64,000 bases of DNA from positions 6,324,001-6,388,000 of the forward strand of contig NZ_CP108484.1 of NCBI RefSeq assembly GCF_036226505.1. The letters are read 5' to 3'. The stretch comes from Kitasatospora sp. NBC_01246 (GTDB lineage: Bacteria; Actinomycetota; Actinomycetes; Streptomycetales; Streptomycetaceae). The position numbers and the translations under genes were made by a program. Shown here in pieces: positions 1-8,392 of the stretch. The notes beneath the pieces are model-generated. The model saw only the letters and a list, made by a program, of their open reading frames with translations. It had not been told where the DNA came from and did not search any database. Numbering within the stretch: the stretch's first letter is position 1; each line of letters starts with the position of its first letter.

Positions 1-3
1 ACC

Positions 4-180
4 ATGACCGTGCCGGAGGCCGGTCGACTCCTCGGCCTCCAGAAGGTCGCGAGCTACAACGCGGCCCGGCGCGGCGACATCCCGACGATCTCGGTCGGCC
101 GGCGCCTCCTGGTTCCTACCGCCAAGCTGCGCGCCCTGCTCGGCATCGATGCGGTCACCCCCACAGACGTTGCGGCCTGA
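4..180 (+). CDS. Excisionase-like HTH DNA-binding protein (5' end possibly outside the window)
   Basis: The 58-residue product reads as a MerR/excisionase-type helix-turn-helix: an opening MTVPEAGRLLGL helix, a recognition-helix region with SYNAARRGDIPT, then VGRRLLVPTAKL as the wing. This is the usual pattern of the small Xis or helix_turn_helix_17 proteins of actinomycete integrative elements, which bend DNA at attachment sites or act as local repressors. It begins three bases into the window, so the true start may lie upstream. It is co-directional with the replication-region genes that follow, which fits a mobile element. No integrase is visible in the window. Family assignment is good; its role as Xis rather than a repressor is inferred. 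Confidence 0.65.
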   Translation: MTVPEAGRLLGLQKVASYNAARRGDIPTISVGRRLLVPTAKLRALLGIDAVTPTDVAA

Positions 181-253
181 AGCACCCGGCGCCCGATCAC
201 TCATCGGCCGGACTGCGGCCCCGGCACACAACCCCTGGTAGGAGACCACCGGC

Positions 254-1406
254 ATGTCCTGGTTCGCTGTTGGAGACAGCACCGACGACCACTTCAAGAC
301 CCTCGCGGCGGGGAACGCAGCCCTCGGGCTGTGGGTTCGCTGTGGCGCCTACGCCAGCGCCCACCTGACCGACGGCGTGATCCCCGGGGCGGTCGCCGCC
401 AAGAACGGCACTGCCTCGCAGATCCGCAAGCTCGTGGCGGTCGGACTGTGGCACGCAGCCCGGCACACCTGCCCAAGGTGCGCGCAGGTCCGCGAGGGCG
501 ACTTCGTGATGCATGACTACCTGGACGCCAACCCCAGCCGCCGGCAGGTCCAGGAGCGTCGCCGCCGCGCCGCCGAGAAGAAGCGCGAGCAGCGCGGCGG
601 CGGTCGTCCGTCCGTCCGCCGATGATGACGCTCCCGAGGGCAACCGCGGAGTCGATCGCACGCCCGCTCAGGACACCGGCCCAGTTCAAGGCGCTGCGTC
701 CCCCCGGGACCGGAATGATCCTCGCGCGCGCCTGGCCCCTGCCCTCCCCTCCCGAAGGGAGGGGGTTGATGTGTGTGGGGAGCCTGTACGTCCGTGGGCG
801 CCGGCGCGCCGGCACCCACTTCCGGACGGCTTCGAACCCGATGAGGCGGCGCTGCTGTGGGCATCTTCCGAGGGGCACCTCGAGCGGCTCGGCGGCCGGG
901 AGGGCCTGACGGCCACGACGGAGGCGTTCGTGGACTGGCACCGCGGCCGGGGCACGCGGGGCGCCGACTGGCAGGCGATGTGGCGCAAGTGGGTGCGGGA
1001 GCAGCGGCTGCGGCCCGGGGCGTCAGCGGACCAGGTCGCTGAGCGCCGTCCACGGTCGGCGCAGCACCGAGGGGTGGCGGATGCGGCGCAGGTGTCGGTG
1101 GCCGAGCGGTTCGCGAGCATCGAGCGGCGGATCGCGCTGGAGGGCGACTCGCCAGCTGCGGGGCCGAGGGCGCTGACGCTCGTGGACGCGCCGCCTGCTG
1201 GCGGGAAGCGCCCGGCGCCGGCGGTCATGCCGGGGCAGCGCCCACTCATGGCGGCGCTGCCCGGCGGCGGGCAGGGGGCGGTGGATCCGGTGGATGTCCT
1301 GGAGGCGATTGCAGGGCACGGCCAAGCGAACGCGGTGGCGATGTACGGCTGGCGGCAGGTGGCTGCGCTGCTGGCTGTCCCGGACCCGGTGGCCGGCGGG
1401 GTGTGA
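254..1406 (+). pseudogene. Mobile-element replication-region protein, frameshifted at a GTCC repeat
   Basis: The N-terminal part (254-625) starts at an ATG behind GGAG. It has the familiar opening of actinomycete element proteins (MSWFAVGDS, then AALGLWVRCGAY, HLTDGVIP, VMHDYLDANPS, and an Arg/Lys-rich helix). The C-terminal part lies in the next frame, up to the stop at 1404-1406, and carries the expected partner segment (LPDGFEP, TEAFVDWHRGRG, WRKWVREQ). The frames join if one GTCC unit is removed from the triple repeat at 606-617, giving GGRPSADDDAPEG across the junction. Related proteins in Streptomyces elements are single polypeptides, so this copy is broken, phase-variable or mis-assembled. 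Precise function is unknown; the family is typically found beside replication and transfer genes. Confidence 0.7.
606..617 (+). repeat. (GTCC)3 tandem repeat at the frameshift point
   Basis: Three perfect GTCC units occur exactly where the reading frame of the surrounding gene changes. Two units would give one continuous frame; three put the downstream half out of frame. A tetranucleotide tract of this kind can change length by strand slippage. Confidence 0.75.
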
Positions 1407-1409
1407 GCC

Positions 1410-1694
1410 GTGTTGCCGCGTGGAGGGCTGTCGAGGTGCAGCAGGTGCTGGCGCCCAGTATGCTGGACGGCGACCGTTTCGGGCGCGCGCCTGGCCGTCG
1501 ATCCCGAGCCTTCCGACCGGGGGAACACCGCGGTCTATCGGGACGGGGTGGGGACGATGCGCTCACGCCGGCCCAGCCGGGAGCTGCCGGTGCTGCCGTA
1601 CGAGCGGCTGTTCGTGCCACACGCGGCGACCTGCCCGCCCGGCCTGGCGAACCGGGACCTTCGGACCTGTGATCCGGTCCCGAAGCGTCGATAA
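1410..1694 (+). CDS. Small Cys-containing mobile-element protein
   Basis: A 94-residue protein starting at GTG four bases after the stop of the preceding gene, so probably translationally coupled to it. It contains a CSRCWRPVCWT cluster (zinc-ribbon-like Cys-x2-Cys) near residues 10-18, then LAVDPEP, GNTAVYRDG and a C-terminal PHAATC, so a second pair of metal ligands could come from the C-terminal half. This layout (CxxC..., DP, GN.AVYRD, ...H..TC) recurs in small proteins of Streptomyces integrative elements. No enzymatic motif is seen; a nucleic-acid or metal-binding accessory role is inferred only from the Cys pattern. Confidence 0.6.
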   Translation: MLPRGGLSRCSRCWRPVCWTATVSGARLAVDPEPSDRGNTAVYRDGVGTMRSRRPSRELPVLPYERLFVPHAATCPPGLANRDLRTCDPVPKRR

Positions 1695-1738
1695 GCTGCG
1701 CGGTTCGGCGTGATGGGCCTGCCAGCCAAGGAGCCAAC

Positions 1739-2087
1739 ATGCCGCACGTCAACCACGGAGACACCCTCACCAAGATCCGCCCGCTCGTCGGCGGCGCCGT
1801 CTCAGGCATCAAGCAGGTGTGCCGAGTCGGGGACGTCATCCTCGTCGCCTCCCTAGCGGAGGCCATCCGCGACGAGTGGTACGACGGCATCACCGTCCGA
1901 GTGCTCTCCCACCACGCCGGAGAGCTGGACGTCAACCACTTCCGGTTCGCTGACCACGGAACCCCTGCCGCACCACGACGGCGGCCTGCTCACCGCCTAC
2001 AACGCGCACTTCCTGGACGAGCCCGGCGCGCTGGAGCCCCAGGGTCTGCGGGACGCCATTGGCCGCTACGTCGCCAGCATCTGCTGA
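1739..2087 (+). pseudogene. Hypothetical element protein, frameshifted at a CCCC run
   Basis: The gene opens at ATG 1739 behind AAGGAG. The first 74 codons read naturally (MPHVNHGDTL, VGDVILVASL, DEWYDGITVRVLS, ELDVNHFRFADHG). After the CCCC run at 1962-1965 this frame becomes Arg/Ala/Pro-rich noise, while the neighbouring frame gives a plausible C-terminus (LPHHDGGLLTAYNAHFLDE ... RDAIGRYVASIC) ending at 2085-2087, just before a strong hairpin. Removing one C restores a single protein of about 115 residues. Function is not recognised. The longer open frame that runs on into the next gene is an artefact of this shift. Confidence 0.6.
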
Positions 2088-2092
2088 CAGGC

Positions 2093-2131
2093 CGCCGGGG
2101 CCCGCCGCACGCGCTGCGGCGGGCCCCGGCG
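2093..2131 (+). terminator. Strong GC hairpin terminator
   Basis: A perfect 16-bp inverted repeat (arms 2093-2108 and 2116-2131, 7-nt loop) sits six bases after the stop at 2087. There is no U tract, as is usual for actinomycete terminators. Confidence 0.6.
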
Positions 2132-2194
2132 CGCCACGCCGGGCCGGAACTCCCGGTTCGTTCCGCAGCCAGCAGCCTCACAGGGGGACACGAC

Positions 2195-2782
2195 ATGGCC
2201 GGCTTCCCGGTCCGCTACCACGGCAGCATCACCGAGCTTCACGGACTCACCTTCACCGCCACCGTCAACGACTGCGACGACGACCACGGTCAGGACATCG
2301 AAGGCCGCGACGAGGGATGCCACACCCTCGTGCACGAGGCCGGCGAGTCCATCACCCACGTTCGCCGCAGCAGCATCACCCCGATCGCGCCCGACGGCGA
2401 CGACCTCCACCGGGCCGCCCGAGACGGCGACTGGATCCACCTGCCCGGCCTCGGTGAGGTGCGATTCGCCTACCAGGAGTCCGGCCCCACCCGCCGGACC
2501 CTGAGGATCCACTACTACGTCTGCTCCGGCCGCCGCTGGAGCATCTCCGCGCGCCTCGTCTCCATCTACATGTCCTCCGCCACGCGAACCCACTACACCG
2601 CGCCGCAGGAACGGCTCACCTGGCAGCTGCGCATGGCACTGGACGAGCTCGCCGAGACCTACGCCCAGCCCCACCTGCGGCGGATCTTCGAGGAACAGGC
2701 CGACCTGGTCGAACGCCTCACCCAGCAGCAAGAGCTCAATGCCGCCGCGCTGGCCGGCGGCCTGGCCGGACGGGGCAGGTGA
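2195..2782 (+). CDS. Hypothetical mobile-element protein
   Basis: A 195-residue protein starting at ATG 2195 behind CAGGGGGA. The first half is acidic and His-rich with probable beta strands (MAGFPVRYHGSITELHG, FTATVNDCDDDHG, DEGCHTLVHEAGESITHVRR). The second half is helical, with a heptad-like C-terminal helix (LAETYAQPHLRRIFEEQADL, VERLTQQQELNAAALAGG) that could form a coiled coil. It stops four bases before the SSB-like gene, so the two are probably co-transcribed. No family was recognised. The position between replication-region genes and an SSB suggests a role in element replication or maintenance. Confidence 0.6.
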   Translation: MAGFPVRYHGSITELHGLTFTATVNDCDDDHGQDIEGRDEGCHTLVHEAGESITHVRRSSITPIAPDGDDLHRAARDGDWIHLPGLGEVRFAYQESGPTRRTLRIHYYVCSGRRWSISARLVSIYMSSATRTHYTAPQERLTWQLRMALDELAETYAQPHLRRIFEEQADLVERLTQQQELNAAALAGGLAGRGR

Positions 2783-2785
2783 CCC

Positions 2786-3145
2786 ATGAGCACCCAGATG
2801 TGGATCGGCCGCATCAGCAGCAGCCCCGAACATCACCGCATGCCGGGCAGCCCCGTCCAGGACGTCACGTTCACCCTCGAAGATCGCCCCGTCCTCGCCG
2901 AACGCGGCAAGCGCCGGGCCGCCGGCGGCCCGCTGCTCCTGCGGTGCGTCGCCTGGCGCGGCCTCGCCCAGCTGATCGCCGACACCTACAGGACGGGCGA
3001 CCGCGTGATCGTGATCGGCTCCCTGCGCCAGCGCACCGCGCGCGCCGCGACCTCGGTCGAGCTCGAGGTGTCCGACATCGGAGCGCTGCTCCACGAGGGC
3101 ACGCCCTTCCTGCGCGCGCCGGCCATCCACGGCGAGCCGGACTGA
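2786..3145 (+). CDS. SSB-like OB-fold protein of the element
   Basis: A 119-residue protein with the layout of a single-stranded DNA-binding OB fold: MWIGRISSSPEH and VQDVTFTLEDRPV (strands 1-2), LLLRCVAWRGLAQLIADTY (the usual FLRCTVWR.LAENV segment), GDRVIVIGSLRQR (strand 4) and SVELEVSDIGALL (strand 5). It lacks the acidic C-terminal tip and Gly-rich tail of housekeeping SSBs (about 160-200 residues), so it is probably a short element-borne paralogue protecting ssDNA during rolling-circle replication or transfer. It starts three bases after the preceding stop. Other small OB-fold proteins are possible but less likely. Confidence 0.65.
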   Translation: MSTQMWIGRISSSPEHHRMPGSPVQDVTFTLEDRPVLAERGKRRAAGGPLLLRCVAWRGLAQLIADTYRTGDRVIVIGSLRQRTARAATSVELEVSDIGALLHEGTPFLRAPAIHGEPD

Positions 3146-3152
3146 AGCGCGG

Positions 3153-3187
3153 GGAGGGTGGCGCGAGCGCTCCTCGCGCCGCCCTCC
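3153..3187 (+). terminator. Hairpin terminator after the SSB-like gene
   Basis: A 15-bp stem (3153-3167 with 3173-3187, one G-U pair) with a 5-nt loop begins eight bases after the SSB-like stop codon. Confidence 0.55.
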
Positions 3188-3252
3188 GGCCGCCTGATAG
3201 ACATGACGTCGTACCCCCGTCCGGGAAGCCGGACCATCACGCGAGGAGGATC

Positions 3253-3564
3253 ATGAGCGGCAGGGAGCCGAGCACGAAGCTGGCCAGCGCCGCCAAGGCC
3301 CTCCAGGAGGCGGTCAAGGCCCTCGAGGACGCTGGCCTCACCCACGTCGAGATCATGGAGGCCCTGCGCGAGCCTCTGTCCGAGGTCGACGCGACACTGA
3401 CCGACATGCGCAGGCTGCGCCGCGAGGCCGTCGTGGCCGCCTACCCGGACCGCACCCGCACCGTCTACGAGCTGTCCGAGGCGTCGGGGCTGGAGTCCGC
3501 CCTGATCACCCGCTACGCGAAGGAAGCCGGCCTGGAGCTGCGCAACCGCAAGCGCGGCCAGTAG
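3253..3564 (+). CDS. Small HTH-containing hypothetical protein
   Basis: A 103-residue, mostly helical protein. The start at ATG 3253 is chosen because GAGGAGGA lies just upstream; the frame is open further 5' but that part is out-of-frame noise from the previous gene. The N-terminal half is amphipathic helix (LASAAKALQEAVKALEDAG, HVEIMEALREPLSEVD). The C-terminal half reads like a helix-turn-helix (TVYELSEASGLESALITRYA, then KEAGLELRNRKRGQ), typical of small DNA-binding proteins. A promoter-binding or plasmid-control role is possible. No specific family was recognised. Confidence 0.6.
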   Translation: MSGREPSTKLASAAKALQEAVKALEDAGLTHVEIMEALREPLSEVDATLTDMRRLRREAVVAAYPDRTRTVYELSEASGLESALITRYAKEAGLELRNRKRGQ

Positions 3565-3597
3565 TACCCCCGCCGCCCCGGGACGGCCCGGCCCTCG

Positions 3598-3891
3598 TCA
3601 CCGCGGCTTCCTATGGCGGCCAGTTCCCCGCCCGAGGTTCGGCGCCGGCACCGGCCGGACAATGCCGTCCCCGTCGATCCCGTGCAGTAGGCGCTGCACC
3701 GCCGCGTAGTCGGCGACGACCGTCTCCGGCAGCCACTGCACGCCATCCCACCGCAACACCAGCCTCGGTTGCTCCGGCTGGACGTGCGCGGCGCCCTCGC
3801 TGCCGTCGAGCCGCACCGCCTTCAAGGCGCCCACCGGACGGCGGGACGCATCCCGCCGGGCCATCCACGACTCCAGTGGCTCGTCATCCAC
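3598..3891 (-). CDS. Small hypothetical protein
   Basis: A 97-residue frame on the minus strand, convergent with the HTH gene. The product has natural composition (MDDEPLESWMARRDASRRPV, LRWDGVQWLPETVVADYAAV, QRLLHGIDGDG) and a basic C-terminus. The middle segment RLVLRWDGVQWLPETVV resembles short beta-hairpin regions in other small Streptomyces proteins of unknown function. No domain was recognised. The opposite-strand frames are Arg/Pro-rich and look like shadows, which favours this strand, but with only composition as evidence confidence is moderate. Confidence 0.45.
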   Translation of the reverse strand: MDDEPLESWMARRDASRRPVGALKAVRLDGSEGAAHVQPEQPRLVLRWDGVQWLPETVVADYAAVQRLLHGIDGDGIVRPVPAPNLGRGTGRHRKPR

Positions 3892-4228
3892 CAGCCGGGC
3901 TCCCTTCCTGCAGCGCAGCAGCGTGAGCGCGCGGAGCCCCAGCGCACTGGCCGGGCACCGCGCCGGCGGCGCTCCGCGAGGACCCCGCCGAGTGTGTCAG
4001 CCGACAAGCCGTCAGGCCAAGCCGATCAAGGTCTGGCGCTCGCCAGCCCCCGGCTACCTTCTCCTCGAGTGTGGCTGCGTCCCCTCCATCGCGCTTGCTG
4101 CGAGCCGAAGTTGGGTGTGCCCAAGGGTGCGCCCCGGCATCTAGACTTGAGTCAAGAAAGCGGACGAGAGTCCGAAAGGTTGCCAGTTCGGGCCGCGAAC
4201 CCGGACCACACCACACAGGAGACCACCC
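3892..4228. other. Intergenic region upstream of the DUF932 gene
   Basis: No convincing coding sequence. It should hold divergent promoters for the minus-strand small protein and for the DUF932 gene, whose ribosome site AGGAGA lies just before 4229. No clear promoter hexamers could be assigned. Confidence 0.4.
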
Positions 4229-5266
4229 ATGCGACAGAGCGACGTCATCACCGGCCGCGCCGACCTCGGGGCCATCGACAACACCACCGGCGAGGCCGCC
4301 TTCTACTCCCACCGTCAGCCCGCCTGGCACGGCCTCGGCACGGTGACCGAGGAGGCAAAGACCAGCGAGGAGGTCCTGCACCTCGCCAAGCTGGACTGGC
4401 AGGTCGAGAAGCGCCCGCTGCTCTCCATGCACAAGCGCAAGCTCGGCAAGAAGATCCCCAACCGCTTCGGCACCTTCCGCAGCGACACGGGTGACTGGCT
4501 CGGCGGCCTGGTCGGCAACACCTGGACCCCCATCCAGAACCGCGAGGCGTTCGCCTTCCTGGACGTGCTTGTCGGCGGTGGCCACGTCACCTATGAGACC
4601 GCCGGGGCCCTCGACGGCGGCCGCGTCGTCTTCATGTCCACCATGTCCCCGAGCATCACCCTCGACCCCGAGGGCGCGGCTGACCGCATCGACCTCTATA
4701 CCCTGTTCGCCAACAGCCACGACGGCCGCTCCGCCGCCGTCGCCGTCGAGACCCCCATCCGGGCCGTGTGCACCAACACCCTGGACCTCGCGGTCAACGA
4801 GGCCCAGCGCACCTGGAAGATCCGCCACACCTTCGACGCCCTGTCCCAGCTGGAGGAGGCCCGCCGGGCCCTCGGCTTCACCGAGCGGTACGCGGCCGCC
4901 TTCGAGGCCGAGGCCACCAAGCTGTTCCAGACCGCGATGACCAACCAGGAGTTCGACAAGCTCATCGCCCAGCTGTGGACGCCCCCGGCCGAGGGGGCTC
5001 GCAAGAACCTGACCGCGGCCAACGCGGAGCGCCGCGACTGCCTGCACCACCTGTTCGCCGAGGCCGACACCCAAGACAACATCCGGGGCACCCGCTGGGC
5101 CGCCCTCCAGGCCGTCATCGAGTTCGACGACTACTTTCGCAACGTCAAGGTGCCCGAGGCCCTGACCGAGCAGGAGCACCGCAACAACCTGGCCATGACC
5201 ACCCTGCTGCACGACCAGAAGAACGACCTCAAGGACCTCGCCAAGAGCCTGCTGCTCGCGGCCTGA
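4229..5266 (+). CDS. DUF932 / phage-plasmid-like protein
   Basis: A 345-residue protein of the DUF932 (TIGR03299, phage/plasmid-like) family, which is common on actinobacterial plasmids, phages and integrative elements. Typical features are the early HRQPAWHGLGTVT, then VGNTWTPIQNREAFAFLD, LDGGRVVFMSTMSPSI, LFANSHDGRSAAVAVETPIRAVC (written here in parts), NTLDLAVNEA, and a long helical C-terminus ending KSLLLAA. Length is normal for the family. The ribosome site AGGAGA is 8-9 bases upstream and a terminator follows nine bases after the stop, so it is a single-gene transcript. The biochemical function is not established. Confidence 0.85.
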   Translation: MRQSDVITGRADLGAIDNTTGEAAFYSHRQPAWHGLGTVTEEAKTSEEVLHLAKLDWQVEKRPLLSMHKRKLGKKIPNRFGTFRSDTGDWLGGLVGNTWTPIQNREAFAFLDVLVGGGHVTYETAGALDGGRVVFMSTMSPSITLDPEGAADRIDLYTLFANSHDGRSAAVAVETPIRAVCTNTLDLAVNEAQRTWKIRHTFDALSQLEEARRALGFTERYAAAFEAEATKLFQTAMTNQEFDKLIAQLWTPPAEGARKNLTAANAERRDCLHHLFAEADTQDNIRGTRWAALQAVIEFDDYFRNVKVPEALTEQEHRNNLAMTTLLHDQKNDLKDLAKSLLLAA

Positions 5267-5274
5267 TCCTCCCC

Positions 5275-5303
5275 GGCGGCCGGGAGCGCTGCTCCCGGCC
5301 GCC
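5275..5303 (+). terminator. Hairpin terminator of the DUF932 gene
   Basis: Perfect 13-bp inverted repeat (5275-5287 and 5291-5303) with a 3-nt loop, immediately downstream of the stop codon. Confidence 0.65.
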
Positions 5304-5371
5304 ACGGCGCCCCCTTCACGTCACCCCGGCCGCGCCGACGACCGGCGCGGCCCTCCGCAACGAGGAGAGCC

Positions 5372-5568
5372 ATGTCCAGCCACACCCCCAACGCCCCCAC
5401 CCTGCCGGAGATGACGCGCGCGCCAGCGCCCTCGTTCAGGACGTCTTCCACGACTTCGCCGATGAACTGACCGCCGCCGGCCATGAGGCCATGGGGCCGC
5501 CGGACGGGCGACGTTCCGCCGCCCGGCCGGGCCGGCCAGCCCCTGCCCCACGGCCGACCCTCGACTGA
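5372..5568 (+). pseudogene. Small hypothetical gene, frameshifted at a GC-dinucleotide run
   Basis: An ATG at 5372 follows CGAGGAGAG and opens MSSHTPNAPTLPEMTRA, but this frame ends after 33 codons. Deleting one CG/GC dinucleotide from the ACGCGCGCGCC run near 5414-5424 joins it to a frame with natural composition (SALVQDVFHDFADELTAAG, HEAMGPPDG) that stops at 5566-5568, giving about 64 residues. The acidic amphipathic helix is typical of small element proteins. Function is unknown. It is the third gene in this element whose frame is restored by removing one repeat unit. Confidence 0.4.
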
Positions 5569-5624
5569 AGAAGCTTTGGCCAGATAGATCCGTTTTGCCG
5601 CCCGAACCTGGCCATGGCCAGGGC

Positions 5625-7781
5625 CTACTCCTCGTGGATCCGGCCCTCGATGTCGGCAAGAGGACGGCTGCTCGGCGGAATCAATGCTCGGGCCGCTACT
5701 TCCGGGACCGCGCTCACCACGCGGTGACGAGGAGCCACGCAGGTGCGTGGTGTGAACACCCACACTCCTCGGGAGTAGGTGGCCCCCAGCACACGTCCTT
5801 TACCGCGCAGCCATGGATGGCGGCTCTGGAGTTCGATGTAGTTGTCGTTGGTCACGATCACTGCGCCTGTGTCGTCCGCGATAGCCGCCACGAGCGCGTC
5901 GCCTTTGCCCTCGGTGCCGGCCGGTGGCTGGATGACGTTGCCCTTGCTCAGTGCTGCCTCCACCGCAGCACGCTCCTCCTCGGCCACCTTGTGCCGGAAC
6001 GTCGCATCCACGACGACATGGATCTCAGCCCCTGGGTAGCGCGACGCCAGCGCAGCCCTGGCCGATTCCAACTGGGCGTAGCCCGGTCGATCCCCGCTCT
6101 CGTACACCCCTGGCTGCCGAGGGGACCGACCGATCCAGGCCAGGTTCGAACCATCCACCACCAGGACGCGAGGGGCTCCGACCGCACCCGGCGAGGCGGC
6201 CTTGACATTCGACGGCACAGGTTTCGGAGGAGTCGGCACCGGACGGCCAGGGTTCTGGGCAACAACGCTCGCGGGCAAATCGAGGGCCGTGGTGCCGGTC
6301 ATCAGGGCGTCGAGTTCCTTAAGGACTTCGGGAGTGGGACCACCGGAGCCGAAGCTCTTGACTTCCTCATTGAGGACCTCCTCCCCGGTGTGCTCTAGGG
6401 TCGCCTTGACGTGGAGCAGCCCGTTGGTGTCGTAGGTGTACTCCAGCAGGAACCGTGACTCTTCCCGCACGCTCGGGCGCGGGTAAGCCAGCGTGAACTC
6501 GGTCAGCTGGACGTTGTCCGGATGGTCGAGAGGCCGGTCCGGGTCACCCTCCCAGATCTCCACCGAAAGGCCGCGGGCGTAATCGCCCAGGGGCGTGTAG
6601 CTCTTGCATTCCTTCCACGGCAGCGGCGAGTTGCGCGGAATGATCTGGCTGAACTTCTTCCTGCCGATGTTGTCCTTGACCACCGTGCCGAGTGCGTGGC
6701 CGGTCGCCACCTGGATCACGCCGTCGACCTCGCCGGCCAGCACGGCTGCGGCGATCGAAGCACCTCGTGCGACTGCCGTCATGGGATCGCAGAGGGCGAC
6801 AGCCACGGGCTCCTTCTGCATGACCTCCGCCACTGCCGCGCGGACGCTCGGGATCTGGCTGGTGCCGCCGATCATCAGCACCGCGTCCACGTCACGCGGC
6901 GCCATGTGCAAGTCGTTCAGGCACTGCTCCAGCGGGGCGAGAGCCCGGTCCACCAGATCGGTGATGGCCTCCTCAAGCTCTCCCTGCCAGATCTGCACGG
7001 CCGCCCCGTCCGGAGTCATGACGGTGACGGACTCCTGAGACGACAGGAGGATCTTGCTGCGTTCGACGTCGAGGCCGAACTGCCTCTGCTGCGCCGGAGT
7101 CCATGCCGTGCGCGCGGGTGCCCTCTCGAGGACGAGCGCCCGCAGGCGGCGGTCGATCTCCAACCCGCCGAGCTCGGTCACCCCCCGCGAAGCACGCTCT
7201 TCGAAGAAGCCGTCCTGATGGTCGAGCATTGTGACGTCGATCGTGCCGCCACCCCAGTCGAACACCATGATCTGGACATCCTCCTCCAGATCGTGTACGT
7301 AGGAGATCGCCGCCGCAGTGGGTTCGTTCAGCAGTGCCTGGACCTCGATGCCGGCGAACCGCGCCGCCGCCCGGGTGCGGTAGCGCGCCGCCCCGGTGGC
7401 ATTCGCGGGAACCGTGATCACGGCTCGTTCGATGGTGGTGAGGTTGTGCTGCGCGCCGTCCCGCATGGCCTGGAACACGCTGGCGGCCACCGTGGTGGCG
7501 GCGTACCGACGGCCCCGGATCTTGACGTACTCGTCGCTCTTCAGCAAGCGTTTGCAGGCCTCTGCGGCCTCCTCCGAGCGCAGCTTGGCCTCCCAGCCGA
7601 AGAGCGGCCCCCGGCGCAGGGAGCTCATCCCGACCACGGAGGGGAAGAGGAAGTCGAAGCCGGGTCGTCGCCAGTCCGCGTCGATGTGGTGGGCGTCCAG
7701 CGCGAGCACTTCGGCCTCGTCGCCCAGCCACTGGGCCACGACCGAGTTGGTGGTCCCGAAGTCGATGCCGGTGGCGGTCAC
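5625..7781 (-). CDS. Hsp70-like chaperone fused to a Zc3h12a-type (NYN/PIN-like) RNase domain
   Basis: The 718-residue protein starts at GTG, overlapping the upstream stop (GTGA). Residues 1-345 form an Hsp70 ATPase domain: phosphate-1 loop GIDFGTTNS (5-13), ALLNEPTAAAISY (149-161), phosphate-2 FDWGGGTIDV (174-183) and adenosine motif MIGGTSQIPS (303-312). Residues 360-480 match a substrate-binding beta-domain (NSPLPW, DTNGLLHVKATLEHTGEE). After a Pro-rich linker, residues 537-680 form a nuclease-like domain: VLVVDGSNLAW with Asp543, GKGDALVAAIADD with Asp628, and VIVTNDNYIEL with Asp646, the last closely resembling the SNDNY motif of Regnase-1/Zc3h12a RNases. Inference: an RNase whose activity or targeting is chaperone-controlled. 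It is the last gene of a three-gene coupled operon. Confidence 0.8.
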   Translation of the reverse strand: MTATGIDFGTTNSVVAQWLGDEAEVLALDAHHIDADWRRPGFDFLFPSVVGMSSLRRGPLFGWEAKLRSEEAAEACKRLLKSDEYVKIRGRRYAATTVAASVFQAMRDGAQHNLTTIERAVITVPANATGAARYRTRAAARFAGIEVQALLNEPTAAAISYVHDLEEDVQIMVFDWGGGTIDVTMLDHQDGFFEERASRGVTELGGLEIDRRLRALVLERAPARTAWTPAQQRQFGLDVERSKILLSSQESVTVMTPDGAAVQIWQGELEEAITDLVDRALAPLEQCLNDLHMAPRDVDAVLMIGGTSQIPSVRAAVAEVMQKEPVAVALCDPMTAVARGASIAAAVLAGEVDGVIQVATGHALGTVVKDNIGRKKFSQIIPRNSPLPWKECKSYTPLGDYARGLSVEIWEGDPDRPLDHPDNVQLTEFTLAYPRPSVREESRFLLEYTYDTNGLLHVKATLEHTGEEVLNEEVKSFGSGGPTPEVLKELDALMTGTTALDLPASVVAQNPGRPVPTPPKPVPSNVKAASPGAVGAPRVLVVDGSNLAWIGRSPRQPGVYESGDRPGYAQLESARAALASRYPGAEIHVVVDATFRHKVAEEERAAVEAALSKGNVIQPPAGTEGKGDALVAAIADDTGAVIVTNDNYIELQSRHPWLRGKGRVLGATYSRGVWVFTPRTCVAPRHRVVSAVPEVAARALIPPSSRPLADIEGRIHEE

Positions 7782-8392
7782 TCGCTCTCCTCCAGATCCG
7801 CTGCCCCGCCCTCGTCCAGCTGCTCGGTCTCGCTGGGGACAGGGAGACGGCGCAGCTGACCGGACAGAATCAACTTGCCGGTGGCCTGGTCCAGGTAGGC
7901 AGGGCGCAGAACCTCGAACGCGTCCCCCTCACCCTCCACCACGACGAAATGCTCCTGTTCCTCCGGGGAGTCCATGCAGCGCACCCCCTGATCGACCAGG
8001 ACGCTGCGGATACTCCTCCGCAGTACAGCCGCGCTCTGGTTGGGCATGCTGGCGACCATGTCGGTCTCCACCATGCGGGCCAGGTACTCCTCCCTGGTCC
8101 GGAACGCTTCGAGTACGGCTTGACGCAGGGCGCCAGCCACCGAGGCCTGCGTCGGCCGCTCATCCTCACCCAGCTCGGCGATGAGCTGCTGAGCTCGCTC
8201 TGTGAACCGCGAAAGCAGCCCAGCCGGGCTGAGAAGCTCCTCCGGCCGGTAGGTACGAGGCCCCTCAGTCGCTGTCGGGGCCTCGTTGCGTCGTTTCTCC
8301 CGACGGTGCTTGAGGCCGTTGTTCCCCTTCACGGGCTTGGCAGGGGCGACAGGAGTCCTGTTCGTTCGTTGGCGTCGAGACGGATGCTTCAT
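7778..8392 (-). CDS. GrpE-like co-chaperone partner
   Basis: A 204-residue protein whose ATG overlaps the upstream stop (ATGA, 8389-8392) and whose stop overlaps the Hsp70 start (GTGA), so all three genes are translationally coupled. A basic N-terminal tail (KHPSRRQRTNRT, KHRREKRRNE) is followed by long helices (LLSRFTERAQQLIAELGED, ALRQAVLEAFRTREEYLARM). Then comes a compact beta-rich end (EHFVVVEGEGDAFEVLRPAY, LDQATGKLILSGQLRR). Helix-then-beta architecture with a VLRPAY...GKLI segment resembles the GrpE C-terminal domain, and the gene sits beside an Hsp70. GrpE would exchange ADP for ATP on its partner. Sequence similarity is weak; structure prediction would decide. Confidence 0.55.
   Translation of the reverse strand: MKHPSRRQRTNRTPVAPAKPVKGNNGLKHRREKRRNEAPTATEGPRTYRPEELLSPAGLLSRFTERAQQLIAELGEDERPTQASVAGALRQAVLEAFRTREEYLARMVETDMVASMPNQSAAVLRRSIRSVLVDQGVRCMDSPEEQEHFVVVEGEGDAFEVLRPAYLDQATGKLILSGQLRRLPVPSETEQLDEGGAADLEESE

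Noticed and set aside
1739..2782. Single 347-codon protein spanning 1739-2782
   Set aside because: The middle is Arg/Pro-rich out-of-frame sequence; two separate genes with their own ribosome sites and an intervening hairpin explain it better.
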